Positions 53,141 through 60,944 of a stretch of 64,000 nucleotides of DNA are shown here, in pieces (the stretch's first letter is position 1; the number at the start of each line of letters is the position of its first letter). This stretch comes from Gracilimonas sp964505215 (GTDB lineage Bacteria > Bacteroidota > Rhodothermia > Balneolales > Balneolaceae): NCBI GenBank assembly GCA_964505215.1, contig CAZDGU010000006.1:1-64000 (forward strand), read 5' to 3'. Below the pieces are notes generated by a model that was given only the letters and a program-made list of their open reading frames with translations, was not told where the DNA came from and made no database searches. A program made the position numbers and the translations under genes.

Positions 53141-54961
53141 ATGCAACAACTACTTCACTCTTTCTCGATTCCGGTAATGGGAACAGGTCACTCAATTGAT
53201 TCGCCCATTCGGGTAGCTCCGTATGGCATCAATTCCGTAATGTCTATTGTTGACGATTTGCTGGTAGAGCGTATTCGTAAACACTATGCAACCTTGTTAG
53301 ACCTTCCATATAAAAACATTGCCCGTAACGCTGAAGATGGCAGGGCACGCAGAATTACCGCTTACCTCGATTTAGTGCACGATGTGGTTACCCAAAAGTT
53401 TGAAGCCATTAAAGCTCAGCCGTTTTTCGAAAATAATGACAAGAAGAAGTATTTTGATATGCTTCCTGATACTTCAGTTTTGAAGCAAAAGTATGCCGAG
53501 CTTCAGAAAATGGTGAATGCCGAAAAAAGAGATGAACTTGCCGAAAAGCTGACTTCATTAATGAAGCCGGGCTCCATAGACGTAAACATCATGGCAAAAG
53601 TGGACGGTTTCAGCTACACCAACAGCGGTCAGCCAATGACCAACGAGTTTAGTGATGGAAGTGCGGCTCTTCGCGGATTTGCAAAAAGTAAAGTGGCTTC
53701 CGGTTTAGTACTTTCGGCGGGATTTAATCCGCGATTATATAACTATCTGGCAGATTTTGAAGATTTTTACCGCGATACCAAAGGGAATATCAAGAAGAAA
53801 ATTATTCTGAAAGTAAGTGATTTTCGATCGGCGCTTATTCAGGGTAAATATCTGGCTAAAAAGGGATTAGAGGTATTTGAATATCGGATTGAGTCCGGGT
53901 TAAATTGTGGCGGTCATGCTTTTGCATCAGACGGCTTTCTGTTGCCTGCGCTTCTCAAAGAGTTTAAAGAACGAAAGGAGATGCTCAGCTCTTCCATTCA
54001 ACCGCTTATTGAAAAATTTTATGATGAAAACAGAGACGGATTCTCGTCAGACTGGGAAGCAATGGAGCCACGATTGACGGTACAGGGCGGTATTGGTACG
54101 TATGGAGAAGCCGAGCGTATGTTTCAGGATTTTGGGATGGATGCCACCGGTTGGGGAAGTCCGTTTTTATTGGTTCCGGAAGCTACTACCGTCGATCAGG
54201 AAACCATGCAGCTGCTGCAAAATGCCAAAGAAGAAGATTTATACTTATCGGGAGTTTCGCCACTGGGAGTTCCATTTAATAACGTGAAAAATACCGGTTC
54301 TGAGCGCTGGCATAAAGAACGTATTGAGAAAGGAAAACCGGGTTCGCCATGTCCAAAAGGATTTTTGGAAGCGAATACCGAGTTTACCGAAAACCCTATT
54401 TGTACGGCATCCAGCCAGTATCAACTGCTGAAAATTGATCAGATTAATCACAACAGTGATTTAAGTGAAGAGAAGAAAGCACAACAGCGAGAAAAGGTAT
54501 TGGATAAAGCCTGCCTGTGTGACCATTTAGGAAACGGTGCGTTAATCAGTTTGGGAATTTTGAAGCCGCAGAGAGCGCCTCAGGCAATTTGTCCCGGACC
54601 AAATATTGCTTGGTTCGACCGCCAGTATTCGCTGGAGGAAATGGTGAATCATATTTATGGGCGCATTGAGTCGCTGGTACCGGCCGAACGTCCGCACATG
54701 TTTGCCAAAGAAACGGTGATGTACGTTGATTACTTCGAGGAGCTTGTAGAAAAATGCGAAGATCCCGAAGCCGATGCCCGCAAAATGAAAAAATTCAAAA
54801 CTAACTTAGTGAAAGGCATGGATTACTGCCTGGAAATTGCCGAGCAGCCGGCTTACAAAAATGAGAATCTGGCTTCAATAAAAGAAACCATTGCCGTGCA
54901 AAAGCCCCGACTCGAATCACTTTACGAAAAGTTTGAGCAGCAAATGCTTACGCCGGCCTAA
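53141..54961 (+). CDS. Uncharacterised conserved 606-residue protein with TIM-barrel-like and Cys-rich parts
   Basis: No signal peptide and no membrane helix, so cytoplasmic. The N-terminus (IPVMGTGHSIDSPIRVAPYG, INSVMSIVDDLL) and the later VASGLVLSAGFN, KKIILKVSDFRSA, VFEYRIESGLNCGGHAFASDG and LTVQGGIGTYGEAERMF recall strands and Gly loops of FMN-dependent TIM barrels such as nitronate monooxygenases. This is only a resemblance. The C-terminal third has Cys in PCPKG, NPICTAS, ACLCDHLG and AICPGP (about 404-486), which could bind iron-sulfur or zinc. It lies 145 bases after RIC on the same strand, suggesting a part in nitric oxide or N-oxide metabolism. I do not know a described family. Confidence 0.75.
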   Translation: MQQLLHSFSIPVMGTGHSIDSPIRVAPYGINSVMSIVDDLLVERIRKHYATLLDLPYKNIARNAEDGRARRITAYLDLVHDVVTQKFEAIKAQPFFENNDKKKYFDMLPDTSVLKQKYAELQKMVNAEKRDELAEKLTSLMKPGSIDVNIMAKVDGFSYTNSGQPMTNEFSDGSAALRGFAKSKVASGLVLSAGFNPRLYNYLADFEDFYRDTKGNIKKKIILKVSDFRSALIQGKYLAKKGLEVFEYRIESGLNCGGHAFASDGFLLPALLKEFKERKEMLSSSIQPLIEKFYDENRDGFSSDWEAMEPRLTVQGGIGTYGEAERMFQDFGMDATGWGSPFLLVPEATTVDQETMQLLQNAKEEDLYLSGVSPLGVPFNNVKNTGSERWHKERIEKGKPGSPCPKGFLEANTEFTENPICTASSQYQLLKIDQINHNSDLSEEKKAQQREKVLDKACLCDHLGNGALISLGILKPQRAPQAICPGPNIAWFDRQYSLEEMVNHIYGRIESLVPAERPHMFAKETVMYVDYFEELVEKCEDPEADARKMKKFKTNLVKGMDYCLEIAEQPAYKNENLASIKETIAVQKPRLESLYEKFEQQMLTPA

Positions 54962-55050
54962 GTTGAAAATTATTTAGATATGTTGGCTTTTTATTTTTGA
55001 AGTGGGAGCTTAGTTCATGATATTTGGCGTGAACTAAGCAATTAAATTTT

Positions 55051-55488
55051 ATGCCATTAATTACACGAGTATTTCTTAAAACCGGACTGATTTATTTCTT
55101 AGGTTCCCTGGTTTTAGGAATTTTAATGCAGATAAAAAGTTTGGGTTTTCCTAACATCCTGCCGCTTTTCTGGCACATGTTAATGCTGGGATGGATTACC
55201 CAAATCATAATTGCCATTTCGGTGTGGATGTTTCCCGGGCGAGAGCGGGAAGAAAGCTTTTGGCTGCAAAAATGGAGCTGGGCAGCGTACATTTTGCTAA
55301 ACACCGGCTTAATACTCAGAATTATATCTGAGCCTCTGTTAGTAACTGCGGGAGGAACCGTTTGGAAAACACTGCTTGCCGTTTCTGCCGTACTGCAGTT
55401 TTTGGCCATTTGCAGCTATGTAATTGAAATATGGCCGCGGGTATTCTCCAAGAAAAAGCGCCGTAAGCGTAAAAAAGCCAAGGGGTAA
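55051..55488 (+). CDS. Small membrane protein with heme-copper-oxidase helix II-like motif, member 1
   Basis: 145 residues and four helices. After helix 1 (VFLKTGLIYFLGSLVLGILM) comes LFWHMLMLGWITQIIIAISV and WMFPGRE. The H-x(5)-GW-x-x-Q-x(5,6)-(A/G)-x-x-x-(F/L)P pattern is that of helix II in NorB/CcoN-type subunit I and NnrS proteins, where the His (here residue 42) binds heme. The basic tail (KKKRRKRKKAKG) faces the cytoplasm. Its stop is one base before the start of a second, similar protein. It may be a heme or quinone-linked partner for N2O/NO respiration; no known name. Confidence 0.75.
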   Translation: MPLITRVFLKTGLIYFLGSLVLGILMQIKSLGFPNILPLFWHMLMLGWITQIIIAISVWMFPGREREESFWLQKWSWAAYILLNTGLILRIISEPLLVTAGGTVWKTLLAVSAVLQFLAICSYVIEIWPRVFSKKKRRKRKKAKG

Positions 55489-55489
55489 T

Positions 55490-55897
55490 ATGACGCTCCC
55501 ATCTCGTATTCTTATTAAAAGCGCACTTTTTTATTTGGTGATTGGAGCCCTGATGGGCATGCTTTTGCTGCTCAATAAAGCTTATACGATTTCACCCCAA
55601 ATTTGGAGCCTGCTACCCATTCATATTGAATTGATGATATTTGGGTGGATTATCCAGCTAACGCTGGGCGTTGCCTACTGGATTCTGCCAAAATATTTGG
55701 AAGGGAAATCACGTGGGGCAGTAGCTCCGGCTTACGTGATGGTGGGTTTTATAAACGCCGGTATTTTGTGGACGGTGTTTACCGAGCTGGGCTGGCTGGC
55801 CCCCGAATGGAAGCTGTTGGGCCGTATTTTTGAATTACTGGCCGTGTTGATTTTCATTGCCCTCCACTGGAAAAGAGTGGTTACCTATAACAAGTAG
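55490..55897 (+). CDS. Small membrane protein with heme-copper-oxidase helix II-like motif, member 2
   Basis: 135 residues from ATG 55490, one base after the previous stop. A frame reaching 55424 is inside the first gene. Helix 1 is ILIKSALFYLVIGALMGMLL. Then come IHIELMIFGWIIQLTLGVAY and WILPKYLEGK, again the H-GW-Q-G-LP pattern with His45. Two more helices follow (APAYVMVGFINAGILWTVF and ELLAVLIFIALHW). It is clearly a paralogue of its neighbour in topology and motif. The two may pair to make an eight-helix unit. Confidence 0.75.
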   Translation: MTLPSRILIKSALFYLVIGALMGMLLLLNKAYTISPQIWSLLPIHIELMIFGWIIQLTLGVAYWILPKYLEGKSRGAVAPAYVMVGFINAGILWTVFTELGWLAPEWKLLGRIFELLAVLIFIALHWKRVVTYNK

Positions 55898-56264
55898 TTA
55901 GATTCAAAAACCCGAAAACTCCGTCTGACCGCCGGATATAATTAGACTGATGGAATACGTTTTGGTGCGGCCTGACGGATGTTAATAGCAATCAAGTTTT
56001 GTTTTACCGGTTTTCTTTTCACGCAGAGGCCCGCGGAGTTTGGCGCAGTGTCTCGCAGATTTTTGAAATTTTACTCAGCGAAACTCCGCGTGAAAATAAA
56101 AAGTGTGTACCGGGCCCTTGTAACAATTCATGTAACAATTCAACAAAAAAAATCCCATTTCAGGAGTCTGACAATTATACCATTGGGTTTTACTAAATTG
56201 CTGAGTAGTTAAGAAAAAGAAGCTGTCTGTCCCTAACATAGCTTGACCACTAAATTATCAAGTT
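55898..56264. other. Repeat-bearing spacer, no gene
   Basis: Holds a reverse family E palindrome (55922-55978: ccgtctgaccgcc ... gcggcctgacgg) and a family D CGCAGAG patch (56019-56095), then AT-rich sequence up to the transposase remnant. A doubled 'tgtaacaattca' is seen at about 56116-56141. Confidence 0.7.
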
Positions 56265-56673
56265 ATGAACAAAAGAAGACTTCAACAAAGGCGAGTATTC
56301 AGTGCGCAGATAAAGCGTCAGGCTGTTGCTGACTTTCGCTCAGGTAAATATACAGCTTAAGAGTTGGCGAAATTGTATACTTGTTCAGAGCCAACGATTT
56401 ATCGATGGATCTATAAATATTCACCGACTGATTCTCCCAGCGTTAATGTCGTAGAAATGCCCAAAAGCAGGGACCAAAAAGTAAAAGACCTTCACAATAA
56501 AATTGCAGAGCTTGAGCGTATGCTCGGCCAAAAGCAGATTCAAGTGGAGCTGTACGAAAAAAATGATTGAACTGGCGGAGGCTGAGTATGACCTGGATTT
56601 AAAAAAACGTTTTTCTTCGAGTCGCTCGAGTGATTCCGGGAACACCCGGAAATGTATCAGGGTGTTAATCTAA
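56265..56673 (+). pseudogene. Degraded IS3-type transposase OrfA
   Basis: ATG 56265 opens NKRRLQQRRVFSAQIKRQAV and DFRSGKYTA. An in-frame TAA at 56358 then stands where a sense codon is expected, and the protein goes on ELAKLYTCSEPTIYRWIYKY (helix-turn-helix) and SRDQKVKDLHNKIAELERML (leucine-zipper-like). At a run of seven A (about 56558) the frame shifts: removing one A continues YEKMIELAEAEYDLDLKK. Thus one stop and one frameshift. OrfB and terminal repeats were not found, so this is a dead remnant of an IS3-like element. Confidence 0.85.
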
Positions 56674-57317
56674 TCATCCCATTCGTTCCACTCATCCCGT
56701 ATCTCTTTCTCAAGTTTTTCTACACGTTCTCTAAGCTTTGTAGATAGCTTTCGGGATGTTTTATGCAATTTTTTCAGTTGAAAAGAAAAGTAGATGTTGA
56801 ACAATCCGGCAAATAAAAAACTGAGGCTTATCAAAATGACGACGCTCATTCCGGCAAAAACCGGATTCCATAGCAGTATAAATGAAAAGACGGCTCCCAG
56901 AATCCCCAAAGTTAAAAGACCACCCCAGTTTGGGCTGCCATATCTTTTAATATCTACCGCAAAGCTGATAGCGGCTATAGAGCGAAACAGCACTACAAAG
57001 CCCACATAAAAGGCAAGTGTAGCCATAGAAAGGGTAGGATTTGCCAGCAACAAAATCCCTACAATAGCCGTGATTATACCGAAAGCTAAAGACCATCCCC
57101 AGTTTTCTAATTGATGACGGTTGGTGAAAGAAAAAACTACTTCCGAAAATCCACCAATCAGGAAGGAAAGGCTAAATAAAATGGCTAAAGTTAAAAAAGA
57201 ATTAGCCGGCCACATAAAGGCAATTACGCTCACAGCAATGAAAAACAATCCCACAAAAAGATGAATATACCAGTGCTTAATAGCATTTCTGATTGATTTT
57301 AGAAATAGCGTGTTCAT
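56670..57317 (-). CDS. HdeD family (DUF308) membrane protein
   Basis: 215 residues and six membrane helices in three DUF308 pairs: IHLFVGLFFIAVSVIAFMWP, LENWGWSLAFGIITAIVGIL and NWGGLLTLGILGAVFSFILL. The 'G..p.....l....G......i' pattern repeats in each. The C-terminus is a charged coiled coil (KLSTKLRERVEKLEKEIRDE). HdeD proteins were first linked to acid resistance; the molecular role is unclear. Its 3' end touches the dead transposase. Confidence 0.88.
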   Translation of the reverse strand: MNTLFLKSIRNAIKHWYIHLFVGLFFIAVSVIAFMWPANSFLTLAILFSLSFLIGGFSEVVFSFTNRHQLENWGWSLAFGIITAIVGILLLANPTLSMATLAFYVGFVVLFRSIAAISFAVDIKRYGSPNWGGLLTLGILGAVFSFILLWNPVFAGMSVVILISLSFLFAGLFNIYFSFQLKKLHKTSRKLSTKLRERVEKLEKEIRDEWNEWDD

Positions 57318-57608
57318 GGTTTCAGCGGTTTAGAGATTTAGGTTACTGCTAAGTTCCAAGTACTGCAAAAATAAGAAGCAGGGAGAATCTTTATGTAATG
57401 TAATCAAATCTTTTGGGGCACCCAACAGCTCGTCTATTAGCAAGGTGCCTCAGTGCTATTTCTATTTTAACCATAGAAACTCCCGTTTCGGGGAGATCCT
57501 TCACGGTCTGCCGGCTATATGCCGTCTGACCGTTTGTTTGAATCGGGTAGCCCAAGCCGGTAGCTAAATTCTCAAGATTGCCTCGACGGGTGACAGGAAA
57601 GAACTACT
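57318..57608. other. Spacer with chimeric repeat fragment
   Basis: Near 57490-57545 the words 'ggggagatccttcac' and 'ggtctgccgg...ccgtctgaccg' stand together. They are parts of the 408 bp repeat and of family E joined in a new order. No gene. Confidence 0.55.
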
Positions 57609-57995
57609 TTACAGGGCTTCAATAACCTTTTTCAGCATATCACGGACTTTTCCGGCTACTTGATCGAGCTCATCATTTTCTATAGCCTGCATGGAAGCCA
57701 CCGGATCAACGGCAGAAACTTCTACTTCACCGTCTTTACGCTCGTGCACAATTACGTTACAAGGTAGCATCAATCCAATATGCTCTTCGGCTTGAAGTGC
57801 GTTATAGGCCTGAGGCGGATTACAAGCTCCCAAAATACGGTAGTTCCTGAAATCTACGTCCAGCTTTTTCTTTAGCGTGGCTTTAATATCTATTTCGGTT
57901 AATACCCCAAAACCATGTTCTTTCAAAACTTCTGTTGTTTTGTCAATGGCTTCTTCAAAGGGAAGATCTACTGTTTTGCTAAAATGATAAGACAT
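57609..57995 (-). CDS. DUF302 family protein
   Basis: 128 residues. DUF302 blocks: FEEAIDKTTEVLKEHGFGVL, TEIDIKATLKKKLDVDFRNY, ILGACNPPQAYNALQAEEHI, GLMLPCNVIVHERKDGEVEV. No signal peptide, so probably cytoplasmic. The family's biochemical role is unknown. It often lies beside thioredoxins and sulfur-metabolism genes, as here. It follows OsmC on the minus strand with 26 bases between, so it is the last gene of a redox cluster. Confidence 0.9.
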   Translation of the reverse strand: MSYHFSKTVDLPFEEAIDKTTEVLKEHGFGVLTEIDIKATLKKKLDVDFRNYRILGACNPPQAYNALQAEEHIGLMLPCNVIVHERKDGEVEVSAVDPVASMQAIENDELDQVAGKVRDMLKKVIEAL

Positions 57996-58021
57996 AATTT
58001 TATGATTTTTGAAATTAATAC

Positions 58022-58468
58022 TTATTGATTTACGACTTCCACCGTTGCGTCTAAGCTCACGGTGGTATGTATAGACCGGGTAATAAGGCAGGCCTCTTCC
58101 GCTTTGGTCATTATGCGGACGGCTTTGTCAATTTTGCTTTCATCGGTAATAAATAGCGTGGGCTTTAGCTTAATTTCGGTCATTACGAACTTGCCATCTT
58201 CTTTGCCCATCACGCCAATGGCGTTCACTTTAAGATCGGTGTATTCCAGTTTTGAGTATTCTGCAATAGCGGCAAAGGTAGTCATAAAACAACTGCTTAC
58301 CGCTGCCGTAAATAAATGTTCGGGCGACCAAATGCCTTCCACACCGCCCGAAAATTCCGGCGGTGTTGCTACTTCGATTTCTGAGTTCAGCTCTTTGGAA
58401 CTTAGCGTACCGATACGGCCTTCTTTCCAGGCTAAATCTACGTTATAGTGATGCTCCTGATTACTCAT
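58022..58468 (-). CDS. OsmC family peroxiredoxin-like protein
   Basis: About 148 residues from ATG 58468. A frame to 58489 adds seven residues and overlaps the thioredoxin gene more. OsmC fold: GIWSPEHLFTAAVSSCFMTT (first active Cys) and KAEEACLITRSIHTTVSLDA (second Cys). These two thiols reduce organic hydroperoxides. The start overlaps the thioredoxin stop by several bases, so the two are coupled; thioredoxin may recycle it. Confidence 0.92.
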   Translation of the reverse strand: MSNQEHHYNVDLAWKEGRIGTLSSKELNSEIEVATPPEFSGGVEGIWSPEHLFTAAVSSCFMTTFAAIAEYSKLEYTDLKVNAIGVMGKEDGKFVMTEIKLKPTLFITDESKIDKAVRIMTKAEEACLITRSIHTTVSLDATVEVVNQ

Positions 58469-58790
58469 TGGCCTGTAGCTTTTGTTCAATAATTTGCTGA
58501 AGCTGTGGCATACGAGTTACGCCGGCCTGTTGCCAGATAACCTGTCCGTTTTTGAACAATACAAGATTAGGAATGCCTCTCACATTATAGCGAATGGCTA
58601 CATCCGGATTTCTTTCGGTATCAATTTTGATAATGTTAATAGCACTGCCCATGGCTGATTTCAGCTCTTTTAAAATAGGCGGCATCATTTTACACGGGCC
58701 GCACCAATCAGCATAAAAATCTACCAAAACGGGCGTGTCACCGTTTATTAATTCTGTAAATGATTTCTTTTTGGTTTCTGTAGTTTCCAT
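58461..58790 (-). CDS. Thioredoxin
   Basis: 109 residues. Active site ADWCGPCKMMPP (WCGPC), DTERNPDVAIRYNVRGIPNL with the cis-Pro, and FKNGQVIWQQAGV. No signal peptide: a cytoplasmic disulfide reductase. It starts five bases after the DUF2892 gene and overlaps OsmC, so all are in one operon. Confidence 0.96.
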   Translation of the reverse strand: METTETKKKSFTELINGDTPVLVDFYADWCGPCKMMPPILKELKSAMGSAINIIKIDTERNPDVAIRYNVRGIPNLVLFKNGQVIWQQAGVTRMPQLQQIIEQKLQANE

Positions 58791-58795
58791 GTTGG

Positions 58796-59056
58796 TTATT
58801 TTATCTCAGAATATTCTATTTCTTGGTCATCTTTGGGCTCATGGTTTACCTGAGCAGGCGTGCCACAGGTTTGAGATACCATGCAACCCGTATTAGTTAA
58901 CGCCTGAAACAAGAAAAAAGCTCCAAAAACTCCGGTAATGGTATCGCTGTAAATAAAAGCGGTGCCTGCGAAAAAGAGGCCGATGCTAAGTGCTACCCAG
59001 CGCATAGTGTGCCAGCCGGAAAATATTCGTTGTTTTAAGTTTAGGATAGAAGTCAT
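58796..59056 (-). CDS. DUF2892 (YgaP-type) small membrane protein
   Basis: 86 residues with two helices (MRWVALSIGLFFAGTAFIYS and TITGVFGAFFLFQALTNTGC). The Cys in NTGCMVSQTCGTP follow the membrane part. DUF2892 is also the membrane tail of YgaP rhodaneses, which handle sulfane sulfur. First gene of the DUF2892-Trx-OsmC-DUF302 operon; this set suggests handling of reactive sulfur or peroxides at the membrane. Confidence 0.88.
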   Translation of the reverse strand: MTSILNLKQRIFSGWHTMRWVALSIGLFFAGTAFIYSDTITGVFGAFFLFQALTNTGCMVSQTCGTPAQVNHEPKDDQEIEYSEIK

Positions 59057-59224
59057 AACCTTTTGATTTTTATTGAATACTCAATATAAGAATCCCCCAC
59101 AGTCTATTCAGTGACTTAGGTTACATTCAAAAGTGATGGATGAAAGCTGTGGGTAAGTAAACCGTTTTAGAAGCTCTGATTTTTAACGATTTCCTGACAG
59201 TTTTTGAATTTAGGATCGCTGTTA

Positions 59225-60919
59225 TTAAAGCGTTTCAGACTTTCGGGATTTAGCAATGGTACGGCTGATGAGAATAACCGGAATGATGCCTACCAAAACA
59301 ATCATCAGAGCGGCTCCGGCTGATTCTGCCAGGCGTTCGTCCGAAGCATATCTATACACCTGCACGGCCAGCGTGTCGAAGTTAAAGGGACGTACAATAA
59401 GGGTTGCGGGCAGCTCTTTCATCACATCAACAAAAACAAGCAGTCCGGCAGTCAGTAACCCTCCCGACATCATGGGGATGTGAATTTTACGAAGCGTTTT
59501 GCTGAACGAATAACCCATGCCCCGGGCGGCTTCATCCATATTTGGGGTGATTTTTTCCATGCTGGCTTCCACACCTCCGAACGAAACGGACAGAAAGCGT
59601 ACCAGGTAAGCAAAAATCATGGCAAACAGAGTACCGCTGAGCAGCAATCCGGTTGAGAAGTTAAAGTGCTCTCTGAAAAAACCATCTATGGCATTATCAA
59701 AAGCTCCAAAGGGAATGAGCACGCCAACGGCAATTACGGAGCCGGGAATAGCATATCCCATAGAGCTGATTCGGTTAAATGTTTTCACAGATTTAGTAGC
59801 GTTGAGTCGGGCAGAGTAGGCCATAATGAGTGCCAGTGCCACGGCTAAAAATCCCGTAATTGCCGATACGGTAAAGGAATTAAAGGCGAGCTTTAGGAAC
59901 TTGAAATTCAGATAATCTAAATTAGCGAAAAACATATTCAGCAAAAGAATAACGGGTAACAAAAACCCAATGAGAACCGGCAAAAAACAGGCGGTAAAAG
60001 CCATCCATGCCCCAAAACCTTTTAGCTTGTATCTGTTTAAGCGCTTAAAGCGTGCAGTAGTCGCTTTATCGCTGCTAATTCTATTGCGAGACCATCGCTC
60101 CAGTATTAAAAGCACAACAATAAAGCCCATGAGAAAGGCCGCAAGCTGCGCCGCTGCCGGTCGTTCTCCCAAACCAAACCACGTGCGATAAATCCCCGTT
60201 GTAAATGTTTGAACACCAAAATACTGAACGGTTCCAAAATCATTCAGCGTCTCCATCAGTGAGAGGGCAAGTCCGGCTGCAATACCGGGGCGGGCTACAG
60301 GCAGTGCTACCTTCACAAAGCTTTGCCATGCAGAATATCCCATAATCTGGCTGGCTTCTAACAGGGAAGTAGATTGTTCCAAAAAGGAAGAACGCGCCAG
60401 CATATATACGTACGGATAAAATGCCAGCGACATAATCATTACAGCGCCTCCGATTGAGCGAATATTCGGGAACAAATAGGTGTCGATGCTAAGGCCGAAT
60501 ACAGAACGTATGGTAGTTTGCAGCGGACCGGTAATGTCGAGAAAATCGGTGTAAATGTAGGCCATCAAGTAGGCCGGAATGGCAAAAGGGAGGATTGAAG
60601 CCCATTCAAAAATTCGGCGGCCGGGGAAGTCGGTCATGGTTATCAGCCACGCAGACGATACGCCCATCAGGATAACTCCGGTACTCACCCCAAAAATAAG
60701 CAATACTGAGTTTTTCAGGTAATCACTTAAAACAGTGCCGGCCAGATGTTTCCAGATTTCACCGGAAGGGGTAAAGATGGAAAAAGCTACGGTTAAAATG
60801 GGTACAGAAATCAGCAGGGCAATGATCATGCTGAATACTGTCCATTTGGGTGATTTCTGTGTGGCTTTTGAGGAGCCCGGCCGGAGATTCTGAATTGTCG
60901 TATGTAGCAATTTAAACAT
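59225..60919 (-). CDS. ABC transporter permease, FbpB/iron(III) type
   Basis: 564 residues and about twelve membrane helices: a fused double BPD_transp_1 permease as in FbpB/AfuB iron(III) importers or ThiP. Each half has the EAA loop: LLEASQIMGYSAWQSFVKVA in the first and MDEAARGMGYSFSKTLRKIH in the second. LVFVDVMKELPATLIVRPFN is characteristic of the iron branch. No ATPase or binding protein is next to it in this window. It is the last gene after the CrtI-like oxidoreductase (25 bases), so it is probably transcribed with it. Confidence 0.9.
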   Translation of the reverse strand: MFKLLHTTIQNLRPGSSKATQKSPKWTVFSMIIALLISVPILTVAFSIFTPSGEIWKHLAGTVLSDYLKNSVLLIFGVSTGVILMGVSSAWLITMTDFPGRRIFEWASILPFAIPAYLMAYIYTDFLDITGPLQTTIRSVFGLSIDTYLFPNIRSIGGAVMIMSLAFYPYVYMLARSSFLEQSTSLLEASQIMGYSAWQSFVKVALPVARPGIAAGLALSLMETLNDFGTVQYFGVQTFTTGIYRTWFGLGERPAAAQLAAFLMGFIVVLLILERWSRNRISSDKATTARFKRLNRYKLKGFGAWMAFTACFLPVLIGFLLPVILLLNMFFANLDYLNFKFLKLAFNSFTVSAITGFLAVALALIMAYSARLNATKSVKTFNRISSMGYAIPGSVIAVGVLIPFGAFDNAIDGFFREHFNFSTGLLLSGTLFAMIFAYLVRFLSVSFGGVEASMEKITPNMDEAARGMGYSFSKTLRKIHIPMMSGGLLTAGLLVFVDVMKELPATLIVRPFNFDTLAVQVYRYASDERLAESAGAALMIVLVGIIPVILISRTIAKSRKSETL

Positions 60920-60944
60920 GGCTTAAGATACGGTTATCTTAGCT

